From Phaseolus vulgaris (lineage: Eukaryota > Streptophyta > Magnoliopsida > Fabales > Fabaceae), in NCBI RefSeq assembly GCF_000499845.2, contig NC_023750.2, forward strand, positions 7,438,874 to 7,502,873: a DNA stretch of 64,000 nucleotides. Reading direction: 5' to 3'. Position 1 is the stretch's first letter. Every line of letters starts with the position of its first letter. The translations under genes and the position numbers were made by a program. This document shows, piece by piece, positions 45,971 to 57,900 of this stretch. The notes beneath the pieces were generated by a model. The model was not told the DNA's origin. It worked only from the letters and a program-made list of their open reading frames with translations, and searched no databases.

Positions 45971-46178
45971 GTATCCCTTTTATAATCTCTATTTAAAGAG
46001 ATCATTGTACTTGTAATTGGGGTGCAATAGGACAGAATGAAAACCTAATAATTGCCCGTGTTGATGTAGGTTGCAGTTGGCGACCGAACCGCGTTAAATC
46101 CTGTGTTGTTTATTTTCTGCAGTTGATTCGTGATTATGTGTGTTGCTTCCGCGTGCGTTTTTCCCATCAAATAATGCT

Positions 46179-46182
<4 letters not shown>

Positions 46183-46222
<40 letters not shown>
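46183..46222. repeat. (TA)n microsatellite
   Basis: About 40 bp of pure alternating TA just after the copia element. Confidence 0.9.
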
Positions 46223-46225
<3 letters not shown>

Positions 46226-46254
46226 GAAATCCTTTTATTAGGTTTAATACCCCT

Positions 46255-46460
46255 AAAAGAAAATATTTAAATAGAGACTAATTTTAGAGATAAAAAATAA
46301 TTAGCCACTATATTAACCAAATTAGACACTATTTAAGAAACTAAAAAAATTATTGATATCTAAAGTAGATTTATTATTAATAAATAGTTTCTAAATTTGG
46401 TATCTAATTAGTTATCAAAATTTTAGCTACCAACTTTAGAATCTAATTAGTTAGTAGCAA
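46255..46460. mobile_element. Partial palindromic MITE
   Basis: Left half and centre of the family ('gagactaattttagagataa', 'actatattaaccaaattaga', 'agctaccaactttagaatct') without a mirrored right half. Confidence 0.5.
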
Positions 46461-47164
46461 TAACCGTGACATCAATATATGCAGTTCTGCAATTTAGTTA
46501 TTCCACTCATGTCAATGCTCAAAGTGTACAGGGCTGAGGTTTTCATCTATAATATATATGTGGTGCGGATGACTCTTGGTTGGAGGACGATTATGAGCAT
46601 AAAGCCTTAGGAAGTATTTGACTTTTTCTAAAGTGGGGGTGGCTAGCGAATGTCTTGACAATTTGGAATCGAAAGGTGTGGTTCATCTTATAATGACCCT
46701 TTTGCTTTTCTTCGTCATATGGTTTTGATTGCTACATTTTCTTCTTTTTCTTGGTCGTATTTTTCGTGCATCCTTGAAGGTAGCCAAATTGGTAAAGCAC
46801 AGGTCCCACACTCCAAAGCAAACCAAAATCATTCATAAAATTCAAAGGGTTATTGAAGGAGTGGCGATTATGGCGAGGTAGGTGACTTTGAGGAGAGAGG
46901 AGAGAAAAGGGTTAGGGTTTTGAGAAGTTAGGTTGAGGGTGAGAATGAGGCTATGATAGGGAAGAATGGAAGGAGGAAAGAGAAGAGTGTTGGAACAATC
47001 TGGATTACACGTGGAGACATATGTACACCATTGTGTCACTCTTTGTGGCACATCATCACCACTTAACACCATTTATGTCAATTTAACATAAGAGACCAAA
47101 TTGCAAACTTAAAAGAAACCTTAGAACAAAATTAAATTTTTAAAAACCTATACAAAAAAGTGAC
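46461..47164. other. Unassigned DNA, no gene supported
   Basis: Slightly more GC than its surroundings at 46780-47060, but no domain recognised. The minus-strand frame 46842-47072 has no named similarity. Confidence 0.4.
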
Positions 47165-47885
47165 TTTTTTTCCCTAAACCTACGTACAAGTATGTGCACC
47201 CCATCCAGCAGAGTTGACTTCCAAAGGCTTTGAGCTCCTGTAGACCCATATAGCAACATAAATAAAAATAACCACTTGCCAGTTCCTAACCAGAGCATTG
47301 TCGCTCCCATATGTTGACCATATGGTCATCAATATGTTTAAAAACATCGGGGTCATTTGATAGATTTTAAACACACAATCAAATTCATGCATCAGTCATA
47401 ATAGAAAAAATTTGTACTAGACAATTTATGATTTACTCATGCCCAAGCTTTTGTTTGTGCCACATTGAAGATTTCTATCGGGTCCACCACTGCACCATTA
47501 AAAATCACTTCCTTTCTATACATGGTTCTAGATTTCCCATATCACTGCTATCCACATACATCTCCACATATTATTATCATTGCTATTTAAACCTATAAGA
47601 TCGTTCTGAACAAAATGTTGTTCTGCCTTATTAATATGGACAAATACCTTTCCAACCAACAAATCACATAGATTCCATACCTTGGAAGTAATCTTACAGG
47701 TAAAGAACAAGTTATTTACATTCTCCTATTGAAACCACTAATCACATATATTCCATTACCAACCTCAATACCACTAATCAATAAGTTATCAAAGGTTGTA
47801 CTTTCTCATTCATGACTTGCCATGCAAAAATTGAGCTGAGGAAAGTGCCTTTGTTTTCTAGAATAGGTCAAAATTAAACTGTTGT
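47165..47885 (-). pseudogene. LINE zf-RVT fragment, minus strand
   Basis: The minus strand reads F-A-W-Q-V, then F-F-T-C-K-I-T-S-K-V-W-N-L-C and W-R-C-M-W-I-A-V-I-W-E-I (47528-47710), then N-G-A-V-V-D-P-I-E-I-F-N-V-A-Q-T-K-A-W. This is the zinc-binding C-terminal region of plant LINE ORF2 with several stops. No poly-A tail was found. Confidence 0.7.
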
Positions 47886-48185
47886 TGCTCATTTGTGCAA
47901 GGCATTAATGTTGTTTAGGAGGTTAAAGGGGTGCACACTTTAACCAATTTATTATTTTGAGGATTACAAATATTGCTAATAGAGTTGGGTGCATGTGGTT
48001 GCAATAATGTGGGAGATTTAGATACAGAGAAATAATGTAGTTTTTAATGGTGTTAGTTCTTCCTTGCTTGATCAGTTGAAATCATTCTCTTAACTTATTG
48101 TAAAAGACCAAACAACGAATTTTTTCTATTCTTGTTGGTGCATTGATCTAATTAAGTAGTGGTCTAAATCTTATTAAAAATAACT
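47886..48185 (+). pseudogene. LINE ORF2 C-terminal fragment, plus strand
   Basis: The plus strand reads V-A-I-M-W-E-I-W-I-Q-R-N-N-V-V-F-N-G-V-S-S-S-L-L-D-Q-L-K-S, the same protein region as in the adjoining minus-strand fragment. They are therefore two separate insertions facing opposite ways rather than one inverted copy. Confidence 0.65.
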
Positions 48186-50220
48186 TCTCTTATATGTTTT
48201 AAGTTGTGCAATCATGTTCTTTTATAGTATGATGTGCACCCTTAGTTTGATGGTTGGGATGGGGGAGTTTTGGTGCTTGGAGGTTTTCATATTTTGATGT
48301 TAATAATAATATTATTGATAGATTTTAATTTGTGTCTAGTTATCAATAAATTTTATCGATAAATATAGATTCGCGTTAAATTATTTTTTAATTTTTAATC
48401 CATCACAAAAATTCCTTGATAATTAGCGATGAACACAAATCTATCCGACAATTACTGAAAAATACAAATTATCAATAATTAAATTCGCATGATAAAATTC
48501 GTTGATAATAAAAAATTCTAATGAACTTAAATTTGAGAATAACTTTTCGTCCATAATATGTTAATTCTCTTTTAATGTTAATTTACTCTTCAATAAAAAA
48601 AAAAGTAATCATATGCTAATTTGAGAGAATATGACAGGTCTCCTATCCAAATTCATTTATCTTGCATAGCTTTATGGTTTTGTTTTTTGTTTTTTAATAG
48701 ATCATTATATCTCCATAACATTTAAAATAATTTAGAAATTGAATGTACATAATTGAATTTTTGGCCCAAAAGGTATATTATACACAGGTTCAAATATTTT
48801 ATTCTCAGCCTAAGGCAAAACCTAAATGGTTTTGCAGTATATAAAACCCTACTCACTCTATTTGCTTAATATATTTTATATTTAAAAAATATTTTAGTGA
48901 CATAATTAATTTTATGAAGTTTCACTATATTCTCTCTCTCTCTATATATATATATATAAATTGTTTAAAATTCTGTTTTTAGTCCTTATAATAAAATTTC
49001 AGTTTAATTAATTTTTCTAACATCTGAATATTAATCCTCATGAAATTAAAAAAAAAATATTTTAGTTCTCATAATTCAAAAGTTTATATTACAACCTTTA
49101 TAAAAGAATATAGTTTAATATAATATATTAAAACAGTATTAAAGAAAAAGATAGCATAATATCTTCACAAGTTCATAATATTTTATTATCGGTACAAGAG
49201 AATGAAATGAGTTGTGAATGAATTTATGTTTGTTCTTGTTGAACTTGAAAGATTAATGATAACGTTAAGCAATTCATTAACACAATATATCAATATATAT
49301 TTTAAAATAAATAATTTATTGTAGATATAAATAATATCATAATATATATGCACATCATAGCCTTCGTTGAAAAAAAAAACATATGCACAAAATGAAACTT
49401 TAAATTTTAGATACTAAAATAAAACTTTGAAAAATTAGAGGAGATGAAACAAAAATGTAAAACTTACTGTTGAAATGAAACCTCATTAGTGAAATTTTTG
49501 GAGGGACTAAAATAGGATAAAAAAATTGAAAAATTATTTAGTGTCTAACACTTTCTTTTCTTTTCGTATAATATTCGCATCAACTTGAACATGCACATTG
49601 ATGTAGGTATGTGTACACTTAGTATTGGTATCAAATAAAATTCTCTTTAAAGGAAAAATATAAAGGTGAAAAAAATAAATCCTTTAAGTAACTTTACACA
49701 CGTGAGAGAATATGATGAAGTTAGTTGACAAAATACCTTATTCCTAAAATTTAAGGGGAAAAATCTTAAGAAAAACATTTTTTAAAAAGATTAATAAAAA
49801 AAACTATTTCTAATTAGGGTATTTCAACCTTTAATATACAAAAAAAATTAATAAACTATCTAGACCTTAGTCATAGTTATTTTCTAAACCAGACAAAAGC
49901 ATACTACAATTAGGGATAAAATCAAGTCTCAAAGAAGGGATACAAATAAAACCTTACATTGCGCACTCAAGAACTCTCCACTACCCTCTACACACCCTAC
50001 TATTGGAACCATTCCAAACATAAATAAAAGTAAAATATTCATTGAAATGCCTCAAGACAACCCAAATATGCAAGTGTGGGACATGTTTATTCAAATAAAT
50101 ATTGTTAATATGAATTATCACATTTGACATATCATCCTTAATTAACATAACATCTTAAGAGAATGGATTTTTGGGTGTTCTTCTAATACTTCAATTTTTA
50201 GTATTTATAGATATATCACT
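48186..50220. other. AT-rich DNA, no gene
   Basis: Words such as 'gataaaattcgttgataa' and 'ttttatcgataaatatagat' recur in both orientations at 48310-48520, suggesting a decayed small transposon end. A short CT/TA microsatellite lies at about 48932-48958. No coding sequence. Confidence 0.4.
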
Positions 50221-50580
50221 ACAAGAAAATCATAAAATATAAACTAATTAATAATTACTTAATATAGCGACTAAATTAGACACTATTTTATAAATTAAAA
50301 AGTTATTGATATTTAAAGTAGTTTCTATTACTAATAAAACTTTATAAAGTGGTTTCTATATTGATATCTAACATTAACTATCAAGGTTTTATCTACTAAC
50401 TATTTTAGATTCTAAAGTAGTCCTTGCAATGACTACAAAGACTACTTTAGAATTTAAAATAGTTGAGAGCTAAAACATTGGTAGCTAATACTAGATATCA
50501 ATTTAGAAACTACTTTATAATTTTTTTTATTAATAATAGAAACTAGTATTTTAGATATCAATAATTTTCTAGTTTATAAA
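50221..50580. mobile_element. Palindromic CACTA-type MITE, split at its right end
   Basis: Starts CACTACAAGAAAATC at 50223. The palindrome centre is near 50425-50435 ('cttgcaatgactacaaag'). The mirrored right arm runs to about 50580, where an L1 tail interrupts it. The remaining edge may continue at about 50755. Confidence 0.65.
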
Positions 50581-50745
50581 ATATTTTTTTTATCGATAGA
50601 ATAACATGAATAACTTAAGACATTTTAGAGATATTCAAACCCTTCTGAAAACAACCTTTGATAACAAAGGCCAAGGACACGCCAATTTCTAGTTCAAAAA
50701 ATTATAATTATAAATCCCATTTTGTGATTACTCTTATCTTGGGCT
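50581..50745 (-). mobile_element. L1 3'-end fragment inside the MITE
   Basis: 'tttttttatcgatagaataa', then 'gacattttagagatattcaaaccctt', then about 90 bp of LINE-like 3' region. It is the same tail family as the other LINEs, inserted in the right arm of the palindromic MITE. Confidence 0.55.
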
Positions 50746-51224
50746 AATCTATTTTGGTGTTTAAAATTAGTTTTTATTTAATTATTTTTTTTAGTATCCG
50801 AAAGATATTTTAGAATTATTTTTTTTATATTTAGGATATGAACATATTAAAATGAGAAAATAAGTTAAATGTAATTATACATGGTGTGGAGAAATAATAA
50901 TTTTTTTTTTCTGTTGTTTATATTGAAATGGAAGAGAATAAGTGGATATCTACAAATTTTGATATTGATTTTTTCCCTGTGTAACGTGCATTGGTGAGCT
51001 GTGTTGAGTCGTTATTACTGTGCATTGTTGTGTTTTCTTGTGAAAAGAGTGATTGTGAAAGTGCTTAAGGGTTCTTGTGCCCTGTGAAATCCATGTCCTT
51101 AAGTGAATGGTTTTATTTGAAGAAAGAGACAGCATTAGAATATTTAATATGTAGCCAAAGTTGCCTAAGAAATTTAATATTTCTTATTAGGGTTAGGGTT
51201 TTAAAAATTTATGTTTTTTGTATG

Positions 51225-51382
51225 AAAATAAAGGAACACGACAGTGCCCTCGTCGATCTATGCATGGCAACCAAAATTGGACCAGAATTTTATTACTGCA
51301 ATCTCCATTCCAGAATAGATGATTTTCGAAACTATAAATTTAACTTATTTTATGGAGCTTTCGGTGGAAAACAAAACATGTG
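51225..51382 (+). pseudogene. Possible patatin exon-4 relic
   Basis: The end of an open frame reads A-L-V-D-L-C-M-A-T-x-x-x-P-x-F, then after about 20 residues F-N-L-F-Y-G-A-F-G-G. This matches patatin copy 2 exon 4 in order and spacing ([14 protein letters not shown] ... [10 protein letters not shown]). The catalytic Asp of D-G-A would be Tyr. No neighbouring exon relic was recognised. It lies 3.6 kb upstream of copy 2, on the same strand. The similarity is short and could be fortuitous. Confidence 0.4.
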
Positions 51383-51498
51383 ATAATCTCCATTTTTTTT
51401 TCAAAATTTTAATTAATTAATTAACTCTTTTAGGTAAATTACATATATTAATTTATTAATTACATTCTAATTTAAATGATACCGATATAGAAATATAT

Positions 51499-51851
51499 CA
51501 CTACACGAAAATGATAAAATAAATTCAATTTTTAGAGATAAAAATAATTAGTTGCCTTAAACTAGAGATTAAAAAAAAATTGATTTCTAAATTAATTTTT
51601 ATTATTTTTAAATAGTTTTTAAATTGGTGTTAATTAGCAATCAAGGTTTTTCTAGCAAATTTAGAATCTACATAATTGATAGCAAAAACTTTGATTTCTA
51701 ATTAGACACCAATTTAGAAAATATTTATCAATAATATAAATTAATTTAGAAATCAATTTTTTTTAGTCTCTAAAGTAGTATCTAATTTAGTCACTATAAC
51801 AACTAATTATTTTTTATTTCTAAAAATTAGTTCGTGAATTTTTTCGTAGTG
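51499..51851. mobile_element. Palindromic CACTA-type MITE, complete
   Basis: 353 bp. Left end CACTACACGAAAA, right end TTTTTTCGTAGTG, flanked by the 3-bp duplication TAT. The arms are long inverted copies (for example 'aataattagttgccttaaac' against 'actataacaactaattattt'). Best-preserved member of the family in this window; it defines the family's ends and CACTA-like 3-bp target duplication. Confidence 0.8.
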
Positions 51852-53225
51852 TATATAAAATCAATTTAGTTATTTAATTATTCTAATAATTAGTTTATAT
51901 TTATAATATTATAAAATTATGAAAACAAAATCCTAATTAATATATATATATATATATATATAACATTTACTATATAATGGGGTTTAATGGTGTTTGGATC
52001 GTATACTTTAAAGCCACGTGAACAAAAGATGAGGACATGAACAAAAGAAATACATATAAATAGTAGAAATATTTATTTTTTGTCTGGAAAGTTCTTGTGG
52101 ATATTTCATGTATAGTGTTAACAATTCACTGAATTTTTGTTTTTATTAACAATAAAATAGAATAAATGAGAGTATTAAAAATATTTCAACTCATATATAA
52201 AAATACCTCTAACAAGATAATTTTTTTTTCTAACAAAATAAATATATAAGCAGATATTACACACTAAGAAACAGAGTTAAATGATATTCAATCATGAACT
52301 ATTTCTTACCAAAACTAGATACTGCAAAGGGTTGTTATGAAGGAGGGTTATTATGAAGTACTCATTCTTCACACACACACATATATATATATTAAATGTC
52401 TTTTTGCTAGAAACTATACTTTTTCCATTCAGTTATATTTTTTCTTTATAAATATAAATATATATATGCTATATTTTATACACATACCTTTTAATTATCA
52501 AATTAATATATAAAAAAATATTAATAAAATTTACTTCTTGTTGGTTGTGATAATTAATTTTTTACAGGATGAATTTGCAACTTTTATTTCTTTGTACATG
52601 TAATAGTAATATTGTGTACAATAGTACTTCGTTGTTCATTTGCATAAATTTGTCAGACACTATATGCTATATGTTGATTGTTGTTTTTAGAAGAAATAAG
52701 GACAGTGATGAGTTGTGTTATTTTAACTTTGAATAATGAAAACGAAAATGATTCATAAAAGAAGTTAGTAATTTGTAATTTTTTAATCAACATTCTAAAA
52801 CTAAATTATAACTTTCCAAATAAAATAAAAGTAAATTTTAAATTTGTTTCCTAATTGAATACACTTAAATAAATGAGTTTCATTTGATTATTGTAAAACA
52901 AATAATATTTGCTGCCAAAAAAAAGATTTCTTATATATATATATATATATATATAAAAGATTAACTTACTATATTCTTCACTATAACACTCATTATTGTT
53001 TACACTACTCTATCATGTCACGTATGATATTGCAAAAATCATTCTAAATTACATTATAAATATTATTTAACTTTCTTAAATCTTTAACACATTATATATT
53101 TCCTTTAAAATGAAATTTAGATTAAAAAAAAAAGTGATATTATATTTTAGAAAAATTAAAAAAATATATATTTAAAGAAGTCCAAATCAAAGTTCACTCA
53201 TTTTATTGGATAAAACAATAATGTT
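51852..53225. other. AT-rich DNA, no gene
   Basis: TA runs at 51941-51961 and 52935-52956. No coding sequence recognised. Confidence 0.5.
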
Positions 53226-53229
53226 AAAT

Positions 53230-53463
53230 TTTAGAAGATAATAGGAGGATGGTTAAATGATGTTTTAGGTTGTTGGTTGGATTCTTAGTTGGTAGTTGGT
53301 AGTTCGTTGCTGGGTGTTATGTTTTGTTATGTTGTCGATAGGAGGTTTTTGTAGAGTTAGAGAGAGATTAAGTATTTTTCTTTTTCGATTTAATTTGTAT
53401 AAGAGTTAGATCATCTTTGAAATAATTCACATTTATTCATTTTTTCTTGTTGATAAAAAAAGA
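53230..53463 (+). mobile_element. L1 3'-end fragment
   Basis: Ends 'ttcttgttgataaaaaaaga' and carries 'gagttagatcatctttgaaa', with a GT-rich LINE-like stretch before. AGATAA on both sides is a possible short target duplication. Confidence 0.6.
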
Positions 53464-53574
53464 TAAAAATTATTATTTCACAAAAATTAAAATTGAAACT
53501 CACATATTTTAAAAAATATTTATGTCAAAATAATAATAATGAATTTTTTATTTATTTTATTTTTATAAAAATTT

Positions 53575-53660
53575 GACGTTAGGTATTACTATGTAACTTG
53601 ACATCTCAGATAGGTTGACACCTCAAGTAACAACAATCATTTGTCATCACATGAAAAAAG
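53575..53660. repeat. Dispersed repeat, inverted copy at 60640-60725
   Basis: The segment ending 'catttgtcatcacatgaaaa' matches the reverse complement of 60640-60725 over about 80 bp with scattered differences. No terminal structure was identified. Confidence 0.5.
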
Positions 53661-54187
53661 TCTTTATTTATTTATTTATTTATTTTTGTTATTTTATTCT
53701 TTTATTTTTTATTTTAAAAAAAAATCATTCCTTTTACTTTTCAATAGAAAATTTAGATGTCCACACAATATTTATACGTCATTATATGGCTTGAAATTTA
53801 TAGTTCTTATTTCACGTAAATAAAAATGACGTTGAATCATTGTGTAAATGTACTATACTACTAGTCTCATTTTTTAAATTTGTGAATATATAGATTTTAT
53901 TTACTGATAAAAAAAAAGTCTCACACAAGAAATCTCCAATAAAAAGTTTGTATTAAGAGCGAACTTTTGGTTCATAAAAAATAAAAATAAAAAATAAATA
54001 TATACTATTAATTTACATTCAAACCCTTGATTAAGAAGATAAATATGCATTATTTATCATTTTTTATATTTATGTGTTCATTAAATTGTTTTAATTTTTA
54101 ATCATTTATGATGGTACGATGACGACTTACAATTCCAAATTTTCACAATAATAATTTTTTTTATTTGCTACACCTTTCTTTTTGTCT

Positions 54188-54189
<2 letters not shown>
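53661..54189. other. AT-rich DNA, no gene
   Basis: No coding sequence seen. Confidence 0.5.

Positions 54190-54252
<63 letters not shown>
54190..54252. repeat. (TA)n microsatellite
   Basis: 63 bp of uninterrupted alternating TA, about 700 bp upstream of the promoter of patatin copy 2. Likely polymorphic. Confidence 0.95.
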
Positions 54253-54255
<3 letters not shown>

Positions 54256-54899
54256 GGTATATGTTGTGATATTATAACAAAAATATATCTCCTTAAATGA
54301 ATGCGTTTTTTGAGACTAAATGTAGATTTTTTTAAGTGGCTATCTTTATATTTCTCATTGTCCAAAAAAACCAAGAGTTCTCTCTTTTATACGTTTCCTA
54401 TATATATAATGAAGTATCTAATAACAACACTAAGTTATATATTATAAAAAAAATAAGAACAATAAATATACATCATATAAGTAAATTTTAATAGTTAAGA
54501 TTAAACGTTAAATAAATGTAGATTGAACTTAGAAGAAGGGCTCGTACAAAATAGTGAAATAACATTCATAAAGCTTTTAGTTTTGACACTTGATGTAAGA
54601 TCTAGATCGATTCTTATTTTACATAATAACTAAGATTTATGTATATGATTAAGATTGATAGTTTTTGTAATAATCATTTTTGAAAATGATATATACAGCT
54701 AATACAATTTCTAACTAGTTGATAACATGAAAATCTCTATATATATAATTATATTGAACTCTTAAGTTATATACGTATAAACATTCTTTTCAAGTGGTCC
54801 TAATTGTAATGCACACAATTCACATTGTAAGAAAGTATTTAGTAAAAAATTGTGACTACTTTCTAATCTTTTTTTTACTTGCATGGTGAAAAAAAAATC

Positions 54900-54907
54900 T
54901 ATAAATA
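54900..54907 (+). promoter_or_regulatory. TATA box of patatin copy 2
   Basis: TATAAATA lies 69-76 bp before the ATG at 54976, followed by a CT-rich leader ('attctctcttcaacttctct'). Confidence 0.75.
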
Positions 54908-54975
54908 CCCTCTAGATTTTGAGATGAATACTCATTCTCTCTTCAACTTCTCTTGTTGTGAAACACATTTAGATA

Positions 54976-57900
54976 ATGTCTCTATTTTCCTTATTCTGTT
55001 TGGTGCTTGTTAGCCAATTGATGGCTGGATTCAGTTCATCAATACCACCTCCATCCTATGGAGATCATTTATCTGTTCTCAGCATAGATGGTGGTGGTAT
55101 CAGGGGGATTATTCCTGCAAGTGTTCTTGATTACTTAGACAAGGCTCTTAAGGTTCTAGATCTATTTATTTGTGTTTCTTAGTGTTGCAAAAGGTTTTTC
55201 ATAGCTTAATATATACATAATCTTGTATATCTATTAGTTAATATGTTTCTTTATACATTCATAAAGCTCATAACAAATTCAACTGTACAAAGTACTGAAT
55301 AACTTCAATCTGTTGTTGCACTATACTTATTTTTTTTGGTTCTTGGGGTTACTCCAAGTAGGGTAAAATGATTTTGTGTACTTTCTCATAGAGTGAAAAA
55401 AAAAGAGAGAGAATGGAAGAGAAGAAAGAAAAATGAGATAATTTTTTTTATCAGCAAATGGATATGATGGAAAAATCTAAGAAGGTTAAAAAAATATTAA
55501 ATAAGTTGTTAATTATATAGTTTTTATTGTATAAATTTGAATGTTTCATATTCTCTCTATGAACAATGTTTATAGATTGTAAGTGTTCCTCAAGTTTTTG
55601 GTTTATGAAACCAAGGTTAAGAGCAGGTAATCAATTTATCAATATGTCTATGAAGGATAAGAGTCTTTTTAGTAGTTTCTTTGAAACTTTTGTACTAAAA
55701 TATACACATGAAGTTTTTTTATTTTTTTATTTTTTATTCCTTCTTCTTTGTTGATAAAGAAAATGTTTATAGATCTAGTGAAAAAAATTACCCGAATACA
55801 TAAATTGTAACATTTGAGTTTTGTGTTGAGTTGCAGGCAAAGGATCCAACAACATCATTGGCACATTACTTTGATGTGATATCAGGAACAAGTACTGGTG
55901 GACTCATGACTGCTATGTTAGCAGCACCAGACTCACCTGATTCCAATCAACCTCTCTTCACTCCATCAGAAGTAGTAAAGTTCTACAAGAAATATGGCCC
56001 TGAAATATTGAAATCTAGGTATAATTATCAAGCTCATGAAGATTGAGTTAACATACTTATAAAAACTGTTTGAGACATGTTAGATCATGATAACTGAATT
56101 CTTAACCTAGAAGTGTAAGATTTTTAACTAGTAATAAAAATGGTTGTTGAGTAATTATTACCTTTGCTGAAACATTTGAGTTCTTGTGATGCCAAAAAAA
56201 CCATGCAGACCTTGGTATGATCCTAACAAATGTCCCAAGTATGATGGAGTGTTCTTGAGAAATATAACTCGTCAGATATTGAAAGATACACGACTGAATC
56301 AAACGTTGACGAACGTGGTTATACCATCTTTCGATGAGAAGAAAATCAACCCAGTTGTGTTCTCAAACTTCAAGGTTAGTAGAGATTGTATAATGTTATT
56401 TGAACCTTATAGTTTGAGTTTCATACAAATCTTGAAGGGAAAAGAGAGAAAAGAATAAGTAAAAGAAAATGAGTGATTTGATAAAGAAAGATTTGTAAGG
56501 TATTGTTATATGAATAACTTGTTTGTGGTGTTTTGATGATGCAGCTGAAGACAGAAACTTATCTGAATGCCAAACTCTCAGATATATGCTTAGCCACTTC
56601 AGCTGCACCTACTTTTCTGCCACCCCACCAATTTGTGAATGATGGTGTTGAATTTGATATGATTGATGGAGCTATGGCTGCTAATAATCCAGTAATTCAT
56701 TTTCACTGTCTCAAACTTCCACAAATACTTACTTCATTATCTCCTAAATTATTCTCTCAATTAACTAAAATACTATGATTTTATCCTAAAGACTATTATT
56801 ACAAGAAAAACATTAAATATAAATTAATTTAAAAAAAAATTATTTGTTATATTGATTAAACTAGATATTAACTTAGAAACTAACAAATTATTTTTTTATA
56901 TCTAGTTAGTTACTAAGATTTTAGTTATCAAATAAGATATCAATCTAGAAACTATTTATTAATGATAAAAATTAATTTAGATATCCATCAGTCTCTAAAT
57001 TAGTATTTAATTTAATTAATATAACAATTAATTATTTTTTTTCTCTCTATAATTGATTTATATATTTAATGATGTCTTACTAATGTAGTATAGTAATTAA
57101 CATATTTCTTTTAAATAGTATAAGTGACTATGAACTAAATACTAATTTGAAAGGTTGCATTCAGAATTAATTGGCATGCATATATGAAGATATATATGAT
57201 CTATGAGAAGTTTGGGGAGATGAAATGAAATTTGATGACAGGCTATGGTGGCTGTGAGTGAAGTGATACAACACACTGATGAGGAGAAAGAAATCCTGTT
57301 GCTGTCATTAGGAACTGGAACAACAAAAAGTAGCAAGTTAAATGGCATTTTTGATGGTGTTTGTCAAATTGGATGGCTAATTAACAGCATTGATGTTGTT
57401 AGTGAGGCTTTATACAGTACAAACATGATCCATTACTACCTTGCCACAGTTTTCCCTGGTCTCTTGCCTCAGGATAACTATCTTCGAATTGAGGTATATA
57501 ATATATAACAGTTCTGAAACTGATTTCAAATTTCAAAGAGCTTTCTGAGCACAGGTAGAAATTGAATCTATATATTTTGATGATGCATATGTAATGACAG
57601 GAGTATAACCTTGATCCATCACTGGAAGCAATGGATGATGCCTCACCAAAAAACATGGATAAGCTTGAGAAGACAGGAAAGAACTTGTTGAACCAAAACG
57701 TTTTCAGGATAAACATTAATAGTTTTGCCCCAGTTCAACTCAACCAAACAAATGCTCAAGCTCTTGACAGGTGCGTACACAGAAAGCTAGATGATAAACC
57801 TGCATAACTTGGAAGATGCAGAAAGAAACTCCATTGTTGGGGTTGGTTTTGAGTTAAAAAGAAGTTATACTATTACAAAGTATACTAAAAAAAATGACCT

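Larger units (their letters stand above)
43614..46169 (+). mobile_element. Ty1-copia element with both LTRs and a large pol deletion
   Basis: 5' LTR 43614-43885 (TGTTGGGTATAAAGG...CCCATCA), then a primer-binding site TGGTATCTGAGC at 43888 (one mismatch to the tRNA(Met) form). The internal part is gag plus protease only. 3' LTR about 45898-46169 (272 bp, like the 5' LTR). By eye the LTRs agree at about nine in ten positions. Flanks AATGAT / AATAAT are a near match for a target duplication. Integrase, RT and RNase H are absent, so it could move only with help from a relative. Confidence 0.85.

Noticed and set aside
47165..48185. Twin-priming inversion of one LINE
   Set aside because: The two opposed pieces encode the same protein region rather than consecutive regions.
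54168..54374. Frame with a Tyr-Ile repeat
   Set aside because: Translation of the (TA)n microsatellite.
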